From contig NZ_JAGKJK010000002.1 of assembly GCF_020329435.1 (NCBI RefSeq), positions 434,001-498,000 of the forward strand: a DNA stretch of 64,000 bases. Direction: 5' to 3'. The notes under the pieces are model-generated. The model did not search any database. It had not been told where the DNA came from and saw only the letters and a list, made by a program, of their open reading frames with translations. Below, one piece after another: positions 55,337 through 62,955 of the stretch; position 1 is the first letter of the stretch, and each line of letters begins with the position of its first letter. This DNA is from Bradyrhizobium hereditatis (GTDB lineage: Bacteria > Pseudomonadota > Alphaproteobacteria > Rhizobiales > Xanthobacteraceae). The translations under genes and the position numbers were made by a program.

Positions 55337-56290
55337 ATGGCGGCCAAGAACGGCTCGATCAAGCTGGTCGCCGGCAATTCCAACCCCGCGCTGGCCCAGG
55401 AAATCGCGAACTGGCTGCACCTGCCGCTCACGAAGGCTGTGGTCCGGCGCTTCGCCGACATGGAAATCTTCGTCGAAGTTCAGGAAAACGTCCGCGGTTC
55501 CGACGTCTTCATCATCCAGTCGACGTCGTTTCCGGCCAACGACCACCTGATGGAACTCCTGATCATCACGGACGCGCTGCGCCGGGCCTCCGCGCGCCGC
55601 ATCACGGCGGTGATCCCCTATTTCGGCTATGCCCGGCAGGACCGCAAAGTCGGCTCGCGCTCGCCGATTTCGGCCAAGCTCGTCGCCAACCTGATCACCC
55701 ATGCCGGCGTCGACCGCGTGATGACGCTCGACCTGCACGCCGGGCAGATCCAGGGCTTCTTCGACATCCCAACCGACAATCTCTACGCCTCGCCGCTGAT
55801 GGTGCGCGACATCAGGGAACGCTTTGACCTGACCAACGTCATGGTGGTCTCGCCCGACGTCGGCGGCGTGGTGCGCGCCCGCGGCCTCTCCAAGCGGATC
55901 AACGCGCCGCTCGCAATCATCGACAAGCGTCGCGAACGTGCCGGCGAGTCCGAAGTGATGAACGTGATCGGCGATCCCGCCGGCTATACCTGTATCCTGA
56001 TCGACGACATCGTCGATTCCGGCGGCACACTGGTGAACGCGGCCGACGCCCTGATCGCCAACGGTGCCAAGGAAGTCTACGCCTATATCAGCCACGGCGT
56101 GCTCTCGGGCGGTGCAGCCGCGCGCATCGCTTCGTCGAAGCTGAAAGAGCTCGTCATCACCGATTCGATCCTGCCGACGGAAGCAGTCAACAAGGCTGCG
56201 AACATCCGCACGCTATCGATCGCCGCACTGATCGGCGAAGCCATCGGCCGCACCGCGGCGGAAGAGTCGGTGTCGAGCCTGTTCGACTGA
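55337..56290 (+). CDS. prs: Ribose-phosphate pyrophosphokinase
   Basis: Makes PRPP from ribose 5-phosphate and ATP for nucleotides, His and Trp. 317 residues, the family norm. Motifs: [19 protein letters not shown], the flexible loop [15 protein letters not shown], the signature [20 protein letters not shown] and the PRPP-binding loop [23 protein letters not shown] 55337 is supported by AGGAGAAGGATTG; an upstream in-frame ATG at 55298 lacks this. It is a lone gene after the lipoprotein and convergent with an SDR gene. Confidence 0.96.
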   Translation: MAAKNGSIKLVAGNSNPALAQEIANWLHLPLTKAVVRRFADMEIFVEVQENVRGSDVFIIQSTSFPANDHLMELLIITDALRRASARRITAVIPYFGYARQDRKVGSRSPISAKLVANLITHAGVDRVMTLDLHAGQIQGFFDIPTDNLYASPLMVRDIRERFDLTNVMVVSPDVGGVVRARGLSKRINAPLAIIDKRRERAGESEVMNVIGDPAGYTCILIDDIVDSGGTLVNAADALIANGAKEVYAYISHGVLSGGAAARIASSKLKELVITDSILPTEAVNKAANIRTLSIAALIGEAIGRTAAEESVSSLFD

Positions 56291-56315
56291 CGTTGAACTG
56301 TAGCTTCGTAGCACC

Positions 56316-57131
56316 TCACTCAAATCCCGGCCGCGGCACCAGGTTCATCAGCATATTGGCATAGCCGCCATCGACCATGATCTCCTCGCCATTGATGTAG
56401 GACGCGCGGTCGCTGGCAAGGAACAGGATTGCATCAGCCATATCGTTGGGCATGCCGACCCGGCGCAGCGGCACCACGGCGGAGCGCCGCTCGGTGACCC
56501 CAGGCGTATCGTAAAAGGCTTGGCTCATCGGCGTGATCACCATGCCGGGACTGACGACGTTGCTGCGGATGCCGTGCGGTCCCCACTCGTTCGCCAGCTG
56601 CCGCGACAGCATGATCACGCCGGCCTTGCTGACGCTGTAGGCCCCGCTCTGCCCCTGCGCGTTGCTGCCGGCGATCGAAGCCACGTGAACCAGGCTGCCG
56701 CGGCCAAGCGCGCGCATCTGCCGGCCGAAAACCTGTGCACAGACGAAATAGCCCGTCAGGTTCACAGAGAGAACGGCGTTCCATTCGGCGAGCGTCAGGG
56801 TATCGAGCGCACCCGGGCGCAGCACGGCCGCGGTGTTGACCAGCACGTCGCATGTCCCAAGCGACTTCTCGATGGTCTCGGATGCAGCGGTGACGCTCGC
56901 GACATCAGAGGTGTCGCAGCGGGCGATGACATGATCAGCGCCGAGTTTGTCGAGTTCAGCGCGCGTCGCCTCAAGGCCACGTTCATCAAGATCGATGGCG
57001 GCGACGCGGGCGCCGACTTGAGCGAAGCTGAGAGCCGTGGCACGGCCGATCCCGCCTCCTCCACCCGTTACCACGCAGACGCGGCCTGACAGGCCAAGCC
57101 AGTCGGAAGAGTCCTGTTCGGTTTTTGCCAT
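56316..57131 (-). CDS. SDR-family oxidoreductase
   Basis: A 271-residue classical short-chain dehydrogenase. The NAD(P) loop is VTGGGGGIGRATALSFA (about 21-37), NTAAVL is the NNAG-equivalent, and the catalytic Ser-Tyr-Lys are in VHVASIAGSNAQ (Ser) and AYSVSKAGVIMLS (Tyr-x3-Lys, about 165-169). Asp at the end of strand 2 (AIDLDERG) favours NAD over NADP. The C-terminal INGEEIMVDGGYANM is typical. ATG 57131 follows GGGAGTC. It is convergent with prs. The substrate is unknown. Confidence 0.92.
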   Translation of the reverse strand: MAKTEQDSSDWLGLSGRVCVVTGGGGGIGRATALSFAQVGARVAAIDLDERGLEATRAELDKLGADHVIARCDTSDVASVTAASETIEKSLGTCDVLVNTAAVLRPGALDTLTLAEWNAVLSVNLTGYFVCAQVFGRQMRALGRGSLVHVASIAGSNAQGQSGAYSVSKAGVIMLSRQLANEWGPHGIRSNVVSPGMVITPMSQAFYDTPGVTERRSAVVPLRRVGMPNDMADAILFLASDRASYINGEEIMVDGGYANMLMNLVPRPGFE

Positions 57132-57152
57132 CGATGACTCCCATCCTGCATC

Positions 57153-57236
57153 AGTCATTGCGAGGAGCGAAGCGACGAAGCAATCCATCTTTCCCCGAAT
57201 CGAGGCATGGATTGCTTCGCTTCGCTCGCAATGACG
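57153..57236. repeat. AGTCATTGCGAGGAGCGAAGC palindromic repeat
   Basis: AGTCATTGCGAGGAGCGAAG, inner GAAGCAATCCATC / GGATTGCTTC, ending GCTCGCAATGACG. It lies between SDR and ribH. Confidence 0.85.
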
Positions 57237-57821
57237 TTACCCCACAATCCCGGCTGCCACCTGGCCGCGCAGTCTTTCAAGACTGTGCAGCGTGTTGGCG
57301 CAGGCTTCCGCGACCTCGATGCCCTTGATGACGAAATGTTTGCGGAAGAATTCGTGATGCACCGCGCTGTCGTGGAATTGCTGCGGCGTCAGCACCGCCG
57401 AGAATACTGGCACTTCGGTTCGCAGTTGCACGTCCATCAACGCCTTGATCACGGTATCGGCGACGAATTCGTGGCGGTAGATGCCGCCGTCGACCACGAG
57501 GCCTGCGGCCACGATCGCGGTATAGCGCCGCGTCTTGGCGAGCAGTTGCGCATGCAGCGGTATCTCGAACGAGCCCGGCACCTCGAACAGATCGAGCTGT
57601 GCGCGCGTGATATGGCGCGCCTCAATCTCGGCGAGGAAGGCGATGCGGCATTCCTCGACGACGTCACGGTGCCAGGATGACTGCACGAAGGCGACGCGCT
57701 GCGGCTTGACGAAGCGAGGATGCACCGGCGCCGGTGGACGCTCGGGCACGTCAGGAGCGACAATCGTTTCGGCTGTCTGGGGTTGGGATTGGACTTGGGG
57801 TTCTAGCAAGGTCTGATTCAT
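57237..57821 (-). CDS. ribH: 6,7-dimethyl-8-ribityllumazine synthase, type II (RibH2)
   Basis: Condenses the pyrimidine amine with 3,4-dihydroxy-2-butanone 4-phosphate in riboflavin synthesis. 194 residues. The RibH2-type traits known from Brucella and Mesorhizobium are visible: FVQSSWHRDVVEECR, DLFEVPGSFEIPLHAQLLAK (substrate pocket Phe/Glu-Val-Pro-Gly), LVVDGGIYRHEFVADTVIKA and VLTPQQFHDSAVHHEFFRKH with the catalytic His. A 40-residue Pro/Gln/Thr-rich leader precedes the fold. AGAGGAAAG lies before ATG 57821. An FMN riboswitch sits 80 bases upstream, giving feedback control. It is apart from any ribD/ribE cluster. Confidence 0.94.
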   Translation of the reverse strand: MNQTLLEPQVQSQPQTAETIVAPDVPERPPAPVHPRFVKPQRVAFVQSSWHRDVVEECRIAFLAEIEARHITRAQLDLFEVPGSFEIPLHAQLLAKTRRYTAIVAAGLVVDGGIYRHEFVADTVIKALMDVQLRTEVPVFSAVLTPQQFHDSAVHHEFFRKHFVIKGIEVAEACANTLHSLERLRGQVAAGIVG

Positions 57822-57900
57822 GGCTTTCCTCTTTCAGGACCAGAATCAGGGCATACGGAACGACGTCAGCCCACGCGCAAATCTGCGAGGCCGCCGCAAA

Positions 57901-58047
57901 CCGTTCTCTTTCATCCGGACTGTAACCGTCGGCTTCGGATTCACACCGAATCTGCTGACCCTTCTTCTCGGGAGAGAAGAAAGCGCTCGCGGGCTTGGGC
58001 TACGTCACCCTTACCGCCGGTGGGGATTTTCACCCCGCCCTGAGAAC
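57901..58047 (-). promoter_or_regulatory. FMN riboswitch (RFN element)
   Basis: Read on the minus strand it starts GTTCTCAGGGCGGGGTGAAA, continues with CCCCACCGGCGGTAAGG and, after a variable GCCCGCGAGCGC stem, GGGTCAGCAGATTCGGTGTG, GAAGCCGACGGTTACAGTCC and GGATGAAAGAGAACG, closing the base stem with GTTCTC. These are the conserved blocks of the RFN aptamer in the right order. No T-run terminator follows, so translational control of ribH is likelier. Confidence 0.95.
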
Positions 58048-58236
58048 ATCGGCCGCCCGGAATGGACGACCTGCCTCAAGGATATGACCAAGGCCGGGCC
58101 GTCAGCAAGCGCCTTTGGCATGGGGAATCGGCATGTCCCCATGCCGCCGAAACAGGGCGCGTGAAAGTGGAGCGCGGGCGTTTTACGTAAGCCGCGGCAA
58201 TTAGGATGGTTCTCCGCAAACAGCGGGACGCTCAAC

Positions 58237-58311
58237 ATGAAACTTCTTCGCCGGGACTTTCTCGGGATTGCCGGTGCGAGAAAGCTGCGCGACGCCAGCG
58301 AATGGCGTTAA
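58237..58311 (+). pseudogene. Fragment of a Bug-type receptor signal peptide
   Basis: A 24-codon frame beginning MKLLRRDFLGIAGARKL, then stops. The LLRRDFL start resembles the twin-arginine leader of Bug-family receptors (compare ITRRDLL at 39216). Nothing of the mature protein follows. The rest of 58048-58439 shows only the upstream regions of ribH (minus) and the next gene. Confidence 0.35.
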
Positions 58312-58439
58312 CGCGCGATTTGCGAACGGTCTTTCGGCTATCGATGCCGGCCGAAACATTCACGAATCCTTAAAGCCGGCGCTCTACAGGTGACTATTAC
58401 CCAACTCCAGATCGCCCGGGCGACGCACATGGAGCAAGC

Positions 58440-60062
58440 GTGACAAACGCCGCTGACGTTGCCGGCATGGATGCGGGAAAGCCCACGGATCGGGCTTGGC
58501 CGATGCCCATTCTTCGAACCAGCGTCCTGGCGCCGATCGCGATCGCGCTCGGATCGTTGCTGGCCGGCGCGATCTACACCTGGTTTGTCGGCGAAGACGT
58601 CAACTGGGACTGGCAGAACTATCACGAGTACAATGTCTGGGCCGTCATCACCGGCCGCTATGGCCTCGATGCCCTGCCCGCCGGCTTCCAGACCTATTTC
58701 AATCCAATCGTCTATTTTCCGGTTTACTACCTGCGCCACCTGCTGCCGCTGCCCTACGGGCTGATGATCATCGGCGCGGTGCACGGTCTCAATCTGCTGC
58801 TGATCTATTTCCTGATCCGCGTGCTGCTGCGGGAAGCGGCGACGGCGACCGCAATCGGGGCATCGATCCTGATCGCCGCGGTCGGGCCGATGACGCTTTC
58901 GGAAGTAGGCACTAGCTTCTCCGATATTCTCACCGCGCTTCCCATCGTTGCTGGCTGCATCCTGATCCTGTCGGCGGATGGATCGCGTTCTGGACGCTAC
59001 GTTCTCGCCGGGCTCTTGATCGGGGCCGCCGTCGGGCTGAAGCTGACCAATGTCGTCTATGCGCTCGGCGCCGCGGCCGCCGTGCTCGCCGCAGGCCGGC
59101 CATTGGCGGCCACGCTGTGCCTCGGGGTCGGCGGCGCCGCGGGCGCGCTCGCAATGGGCGGCGCGTGGAGCCTGATGCTCTGGCGCGAGATGGGCAATCC
59201 GATCTTCCCGCTCTTTAACGGCGTGTTCCAGTCCCGGGAATTGGTCCCGATGAACATCATGGACTGGCAATTTCTGCCGAAGAGTTTCCTCGACGCGCTC
59301 GCCTATCCGTTCTATTGGCTCGTCGGCGACAACAGAAGCTCCGAGCATCCATTCCGCGATGCACGATTTGCAGTGGCGACGCTGCTGCTTCTGTTCGGCG
59401 TCGGCAGATCGCTCGTCGCCCGCGCTACGATCTTCACGCAACGCGATGTCCAGTTCCTGTTGTTCTTCATCGTCTCCTATGCGGCTTGGCTCGCGGTGTT
59501 TTCAATTCACCGCTACGCCATCGTGTTGGAGCTACTCTGCGCGCCGCTGGTGGTTCTGTTAATCGTCCGCTGTCTGGCCGGCCAGCCGGGATCGTCCTTC
59601 GCGGGTGCAACGTCACTGCGTTTGAATGCCCTGATGGCGGCGACGGCCCTGCTGATCGCATTGTGGTCGCAACCGGGCGACTGGTTCCGCCGCCCCTGGT
59701 CCAACCCATTCAATCCCGTCATCCCCCTGCAGCTTCAGCAGCCGGCGGTCTACCTTCTTGTCGACAAGCCGGTCGCCTACATCGCCCCGCGGCTCGCGCC
59801 ACAGTCGCGGTTCTACCAGATCGCCGACATTGCCCTGCCGATCATGCCTGATGGCACGTTCGACCGCCGCATTCGCGCCGGACTGAACTCGCCGCTACCG
59901 GGCGGCGTATGGGAATTGCACATGCGCGGCAAACCGGTCCGCGAACAGTTGCTCGAGCGATACGGTTTGCGCGTCGATCCTTCCAGGCCGTGCGTTGATA
60001 TCGAGGGCGCGCAGCTCGGAACCTCGATCGAGGCGTGTCCATTGGCTGCGCGCGAGAAGTAG
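58440..60062 (+). CDS. Polytopic membrane protein, GT-C glycosyltransferase-like
   Basis: A 540-residue inner-membrane protein with about ten helices. It resembles the GT-C fold glycosyltransferases: a short first helix (VLAPIAIALGSLLAGAIYTW) leads to VGEDVNWDWQNYHEYNVWAV, whose acidic/aromatic loop is where GT-C enzymes keep the catalytic Asp, then YFNPIVYFPVYYLRHLLPL. A C-terminal soluble portion of about 110 residues follows (from about 430). The GTG at 58440 follows GGAG. No polyprenyl-sugar or LPS genes are near, so donor and acceptor are unknown. Confidence 0.75.
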   Translation: MTNAADVAGMDAGKPTDRAWPMPILRTSVLAPIAIALGSLLAGAIYTWFVGEDVNWDWQNYHEYNVWAVITGRYGLDALPAGFQTYFNPIVYFPVYYLRHLLPLPYGLMIIGAVHGLNLLLIYFLIRVLLREAATATAIGASILIAAVGPMTLSEVGTSFSDILTALPIVAGCILILSADGSRSGRYVLAGLLIGAAVGLKLTNVVYALGAAAAVLAAGRPLAATLCLGVGGAAGALAMGGAWSLMLWREMGNPIFPLFNGVFQSRELVPMNIMDWQFLPKSFLDALAYPFYWLVGDNRSSEHPFRDARFAVATLLLLFGVGRSLVARATIFTQRDVQFLLFFIVSYAAWLAVFSIHRYAIVLELLCAPLVVLLIVRCLAGQPGSSFAGATSLRLNALMAATALLIALWSQPGDWFRRPWSNPFNPVIPLQLQQPAVYLLVDKPVAYIAPRLAPQSRFYQIADIALPIMPDGTFDRRIRAGLNSPLPGGVWELHMRGKPVREQLLERYGLRVDPSRPCVDIEGAQLGTSIEACPLAAREK

Positions 60063-60149
60063 GCGGCGGGTTTTGAACCGCCATCCGGCAAGAAGCTACC
60101 TCGCTCTCGAAGGCTGGGCGTTCCAAGCGCCGGCGAACGCGAAAAGGCC

Positions 60150-60166
60150 TTAACCATCCGTTAACC
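60150..60166. promoter_or_regulatory. Candidate CtrA-binding site
   Basis: TTAACCATCCGTTAACC, a perfect TTAA-N7-TTAACC match to the CtrA consensus of alphaproteobacteria, 265 bases upstream of the YbjN gene start. The rest of 60063-60430 shows no gene. Confidence 0.6.
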
Positions 60167-60430
60167 ATTATGGCGGCAGGATTCGTTTGTTCCAGAATCC
60201 GATTCCGGTTTGTTCTCGTGTGACCCCGAACAGCTGTGGACGACGTCGCTTTGGCCTGTGGACGGACTCAGGGGTGAGTTGCGCGGATTCCGCAAATCAC
60301 ATCACTTGAGTTCGGCAGGCCCCGAGGACGAGCAGCGATCGGGGATTGCAGTCGGCGGCGCCCCTTGAGTTCGACGCGCGCCGTGCTCCGCGTGCGTATC
60401 AAAAGAATTCAAGAACAGGGTCGAGACGGC

Positions 60431-60931
60431 ATGTCCCTCCTCGAAGGCATTATTGATTCCCAGAACAATCCGCTGGCGGTGGTCGAAGACATTGCCGCCA
60501 GCAACAACTGGGCGTTCGAGCGTTCCGGCGAAGACGAAGTCACCATCGTCTCCAAGGGCAACTGGACCGACTATCAGCTCTCCTTCACCTGGATGGCGGA
60601 GATCGAGGCGCTGCATCTGGCCTCAGCCTTCGACATGAAGATTCCGCCGGCGCGGCGCGCGGAAGTGCGGCGGCTGATCGCTGCGATAAACGAGCAATTA
60701 TGGGTCGGCCATTTCGATATCTGGAACCACACCGGCATGATCATGTACCGGCAGGCGCTGGTGCTGCCGGGCGGGCTCACCGCCTCGACCGCGCAATGCG
60801 AGGTCATGCTGGCCGGCGCCATCCATGCCTGCGAGCGCTATTTCCCCGCATTCCAGTTCGTGGTCTGGGCCGGCAAAAGCGCGACCGAGGCCATGGCCGC
60901 GGCGATGTTCGATACCGAGGGCGAGGCCTGA
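60431..60931 (+). CDS. YbjN-domain protein
   Basis: A 166-residue soluble protein of the YbjN family (type III secretion chaperone-like fold). The first helix LEGIIDSQNNPLAVVEDIAA is followed by strands FERSGEDEVTIVSKGNWTDY and LSFTWMAEIEALHLASAFDM, then helices PPARRAEVRRLIAAINEQLW. YbjN proteins are linked in E. coli to stress tolerance and motility without a known mechanism. ATG 60431 starts the conserved domain; the frame is open from 60365. A CtrA-type site upstream would suggest cell-cycle control. Confidence 0.88.
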   Translation: MSLLEGIIDSQNNPLAVVEDIAASNNWAFERSGEDEVTIVSKGNWTDYQLSFTWMAEIEALHLASAFDMKIPPARRAEVRRLIAAINEQLWVGHFDIWNHTGMIMYRQALVLPGGLTASTAQCEVMLAGAIHACERYFPAFQFVVWAGKSATEAMAAAMFDTEGEA

Positions 60932-60950
60932 CTTCTCGGCTTGCTAAACT

Positions 60951-61039
60951 GTCATGCCCGGGCTTGACCCGGGCATCCATCACGAAAAAAGCACTTCTCT
61001 TGAGTCCGATGGATTGCCGGGTCTAGCCCGGCAATGACG
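60951..61039. repeat. GTCATGCCCGGG...GGCAATGACGG palindromic repeat
   Basis: GTCATGCCCGGGCTTGACCC / GGGCAT and GGATTGCCGGGTCTAGCCCG / GCAATGACGG: two hairpins in tandem. It lies between the YbjN gene and proC. Confidence 0.8.
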
Positions 61040-61129
61040 GCTTTGTGCTTGTAGCGCTTCCCTGGCTTCACTAGAACCGGCTGCGGTTATGGGTCTCCGC
61101 GTCGGCGGGGACGACGCCTATACTTAGTG

Positions 61130-61960
61130 ATGACGCCCATGAATACCACCAACGCACTTCAGAACCTTCACGGCACCATCGCGCTCGCCGGCGCCGGCAA
61201 GATGGGCGGCGCCATGCTGACGGGATGGCTGGCCGGCGGCCTCGACGCCAAACGCGTGATCGTGGTCGAACCCTCTCCGTCCGACGAAATCAAGGCGCTC
61301 GCTGCCAAGGGCATCCACCTCAATCCGAAGGACGCCGGCACTGCGGATACGCTGGTGGTGGCGGTCAAGCCGCAGACGTTCCGCGAAGCGGGCCCGGCGC
61401 TCAAGCGCCTCGTGGGACCGTCGACGCTCGTCGTCTCGATCATGGCGGGCACGACCATTGCGGCGCTGGAAGAAGTCTGCGGCGGCATGGTGGTGCGCGC
61501 CATGCCGAATACGCCGGCCGCGATCGGCCGCGGCATCACGGTCGCGGTGCCTGCGAAGAATGTCAGCGCGGCGCAACGCGCCACGGCCGACGCACTGCTG
61601 CGCGCCACTGGTTCGGTCGAATGGGTCGATGACGAAGCTCTGATGGATGCGGTGACCGCGGTGTCCGGCTCCGGCCCGGCCTACGTTTTCCTGCTCGCCG
61701 AGGAGCTCGCCCGCGCCGGCGTCGAGGCCGGCCTGCCAGCGGAGCTTGCGACCAGGCTCGCGCGCGAAACCGTCGCCGGCTCCGGCGAGTTGCTGCATCG
61801 CTCGGACCTCCCCTCGTCCACGCTGCGCCAGAATGTCACCTCGCCCGGCGGCACCACCGCGGCGGCGCTGGATGTGCTGATGGCCAAGGATGGACTGCAG
61901 CCGCTGATGATTCGCGCCATCGCTGCGGCGACGAAGCGCTCGAAGGAATTGGCGAAGTAG
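61130..61960 (+). CDS. proC: Pyrroline-5-carboxylate reductase
   Basis: Last step of proline synthesis, NAD(P)H-dependent. 276 residues. The N-terminal Rossmann loop IALAGAGKMGGAMLTGWLAG and VVAVKPQTF identify the cofactor domain. RAMPNTPAAIGRGITV is the conserved M-P-N-T-P stretch, and the C-terminal signature VTAVSGSGPAYVFLLAEELA and RQNVTSPGGTTAAALDVLMA contacts substrate. ATG 61130, an adjacent GTG at 61127 and ATG 61139 are all in frame; none has a clear ribosome site. It is followed by a convergent thioesterase gene. Confidence 0.94.
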   Translation: MTPMNTTNALQNLHGTIALAGAGKMGGAMLTGWLAGGLDAKRVIVVEPSPSDEIKALAAKGIHLNPKDAGTADTLVVAVKPQTFREAGPALKRLVGPSTLVVSIMAGTTIAALEEVCGGMVVRAMPNTPAAIGRGITVAVPAKNVSAAQRATADALLRATGSVEWVDDEALMDAVTAVSGSGPAYVFLLAEELARAGVEAGLPAELATRLARETVAGSGELLHRSDLPSSTLRQNVTSPGGTTAAALDVLMAKDGLQPLMIRAIAAATKRSKELAK

Positions 61961-61971
61961 GCTTGTCGTTA

Positions 61972-62062
61972 TCCTCATGGTGAGGAGGCGCACCGCGCCG
62001 TCTCAAACCATGAGGCCCGCGGCCCATCCTTCGAGACGCGCTACGCGCTCCTCAAGATGAGG
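61972..62062. repeat. CCTCATGGTGAGGAG / CTCCTCAAGATGAGG repeat
   Basis: CCTCATGGTGAGGAGGCGCA, CCCATCCTTCGAGACGCGCT and CGCTCCTCAAGATGAGG: nested imperfect palindromes between proC and the thioesterase gene. Confidence 0.75.
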
Positions 62063-62086
62063 TTGAGTGCGCGGGCGCGCGCCCCG

Positions 62087-62482
62087 TTATCCGGCCTTGA
62101 GCCGCTTCGTAAAACTCTCGCTGTTGACGAGGCCGCGGGCGTGGCGGCCGTCGCCGATCTTGCGCGCGCCTTCGAAAGCTTCGACCTCGAAGCGGATGAC
62201 GCGGCGCTCAACTGCGACGACTTTTCCCGTGACGCGCACCGTGGCGCCGACCAGCGACGCGCCGAGGTGGCGGATATCGACTTCGGTTCCGACTGTGATC
62301 CAGCCCGGCTGAAGATGGCTTCTGATGGCATCGCTGGACGCCATCTCCATTTCCAGGATCATCATCGGCGTCGCATAGACCATCGGCATGCCAGGCACGA
62401 AATGCCCGACCGTGCGCTCGGGCGGCACGACCAGCGTGCGTTCGGCACTCATGCCGACCTTGATGAAGTCGCGTGCGTCCAT
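62087..62482 (-). CDS. FlK-like thioesterase family protein
   Basis: A 131-residue hot-dog-fold protein resembling fluoroacetyl-CoA thioesterase FlK. The core reads AERTLVVPPERTVGHFVPGM, PMVYATPMMILEMEMASSDA and GWITVGTEVDIRHLGASLVG, then VEAFEGARKIGDGRHARGLV, matching that group, where Thr/Glu/His act together: Glu in LEMEMAS and His in DIRHLGA are in the expected places. The true substrate is likely another acyl-CoA. ATG 62482 is used. It is convergent with proC. Confidence 0.88.
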   Translation of the reverse strand: MDARDFIKVGMSAERTLVVPPERTVGHFVPGMPMVYATPMMILEMEMASSDAIRSHLQPGWITVGTEVDIRHLGASLVGATVRVTGKVVAVERRVIRFEVEAFEGARKIGDGRHARGLVNSESFTKRLKAG

Positions 62483-62504
62483 GGATTGCTTCCGCAAAGC
62501 CGGT

Positions 62505-62625
62505 GTCGTCCCGGCCTTGAGCCGGGACCCATAACCCCAAATGTCCGGTTTTCAGCAAGCTGGGGCCGCAGTTCGGCACAGCATCAACATCGGTGGTTAT
62601 GGGTCCCTGCTTTCGCAGGGACGAC
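62505..62625. repeat. GTCGTCCCGGCC...GGGACGAC palindromic repeat
   Basis: GTCGTCCCGGCCTTGAGCCG / GGGACCCATAACC, with GGTTATGGGTCCCTGCTTTC / GCAGGGACGAC at the right. The outer arms carry the same ATAACC / GGTTAT pair. Confidence 0.85.
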
Positions 62626-62642
62626 ATCGGAGAGAGGCCGCG

Positions 62643-62843
62643 CTATTTCTGCATCGCCTTGCGCTCGACGAAGGTCTTGCCGCCCTTCATCTTGTGGGTG
62701 AGCGGCGCCTCGTTGATCTGGATCACGACGGCTTCCGCGTCGACGCCGAGATTCTTCACCAGCGCCTGGGTGATGTCGCGCATCATACCGACTTTCTGCT
62801 CCTCGGTGCGGCCGGCGGCCATGCTGATGGTGATCTCAGGCAT
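62643..62843 (-). CDS. 4-oxalocrotonate tautomerase family protein
   Basis: A 66-residue tautomerase. After Met removal Pro1 (PEITISMAAGRTEEQ) would be the catalytic base, as in 4-oxalocrotonate tautomerase; the family Arg is likely in GRTEEQK or the later KTFVERK. The fold pattern beta-alpha-beta (ISMAAGRTEEQKVGMMRDIT, VDAEAVVIQINEAP) is complete. The substrate is an enol or keto acid; there are no aromatic-degradation genes nearby. ATG 62843 is followed by the conserved Pro. Confidence 0.9.
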   Translation of the reverse strand: MPEITISMAAGRTEEQKVGMMRDITQALVKNLGVDAEAVVIQINEAPLTHKMKGGKTFVERKAMQK

Positions 62844-62882
62844 CGGTATTGCTCCCTTTTGCTCTTGCTTATTCAGTAAACT

Positions 62883-62952
62883 GTCATTGCCGGCTTTAGC
62901 CGGCAATCCATCATTTTGGAGATGGATACGCGGGTCAAGCCCGCGCATGACG
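62883..62952. repeat. GTCATTGCCGGC...GCGCATGACG palindromic repeat
   Basis: GTCATTGCCGGCTTTAGCCG / GCAATCC and CGCGGGTCAAGCCCGCGCAT with GACG; two short hairpins between the tautomerase and hisS. Confidence 0.8.
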
Positions 62953-62955
62953 AAA

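Noticed and set aside
58338..59441. 367-codon minus-strand open frame
   Set aside because: Antisense to the polytopic membrane protein; rich in Asp/Arg/His/Gln with no domain.
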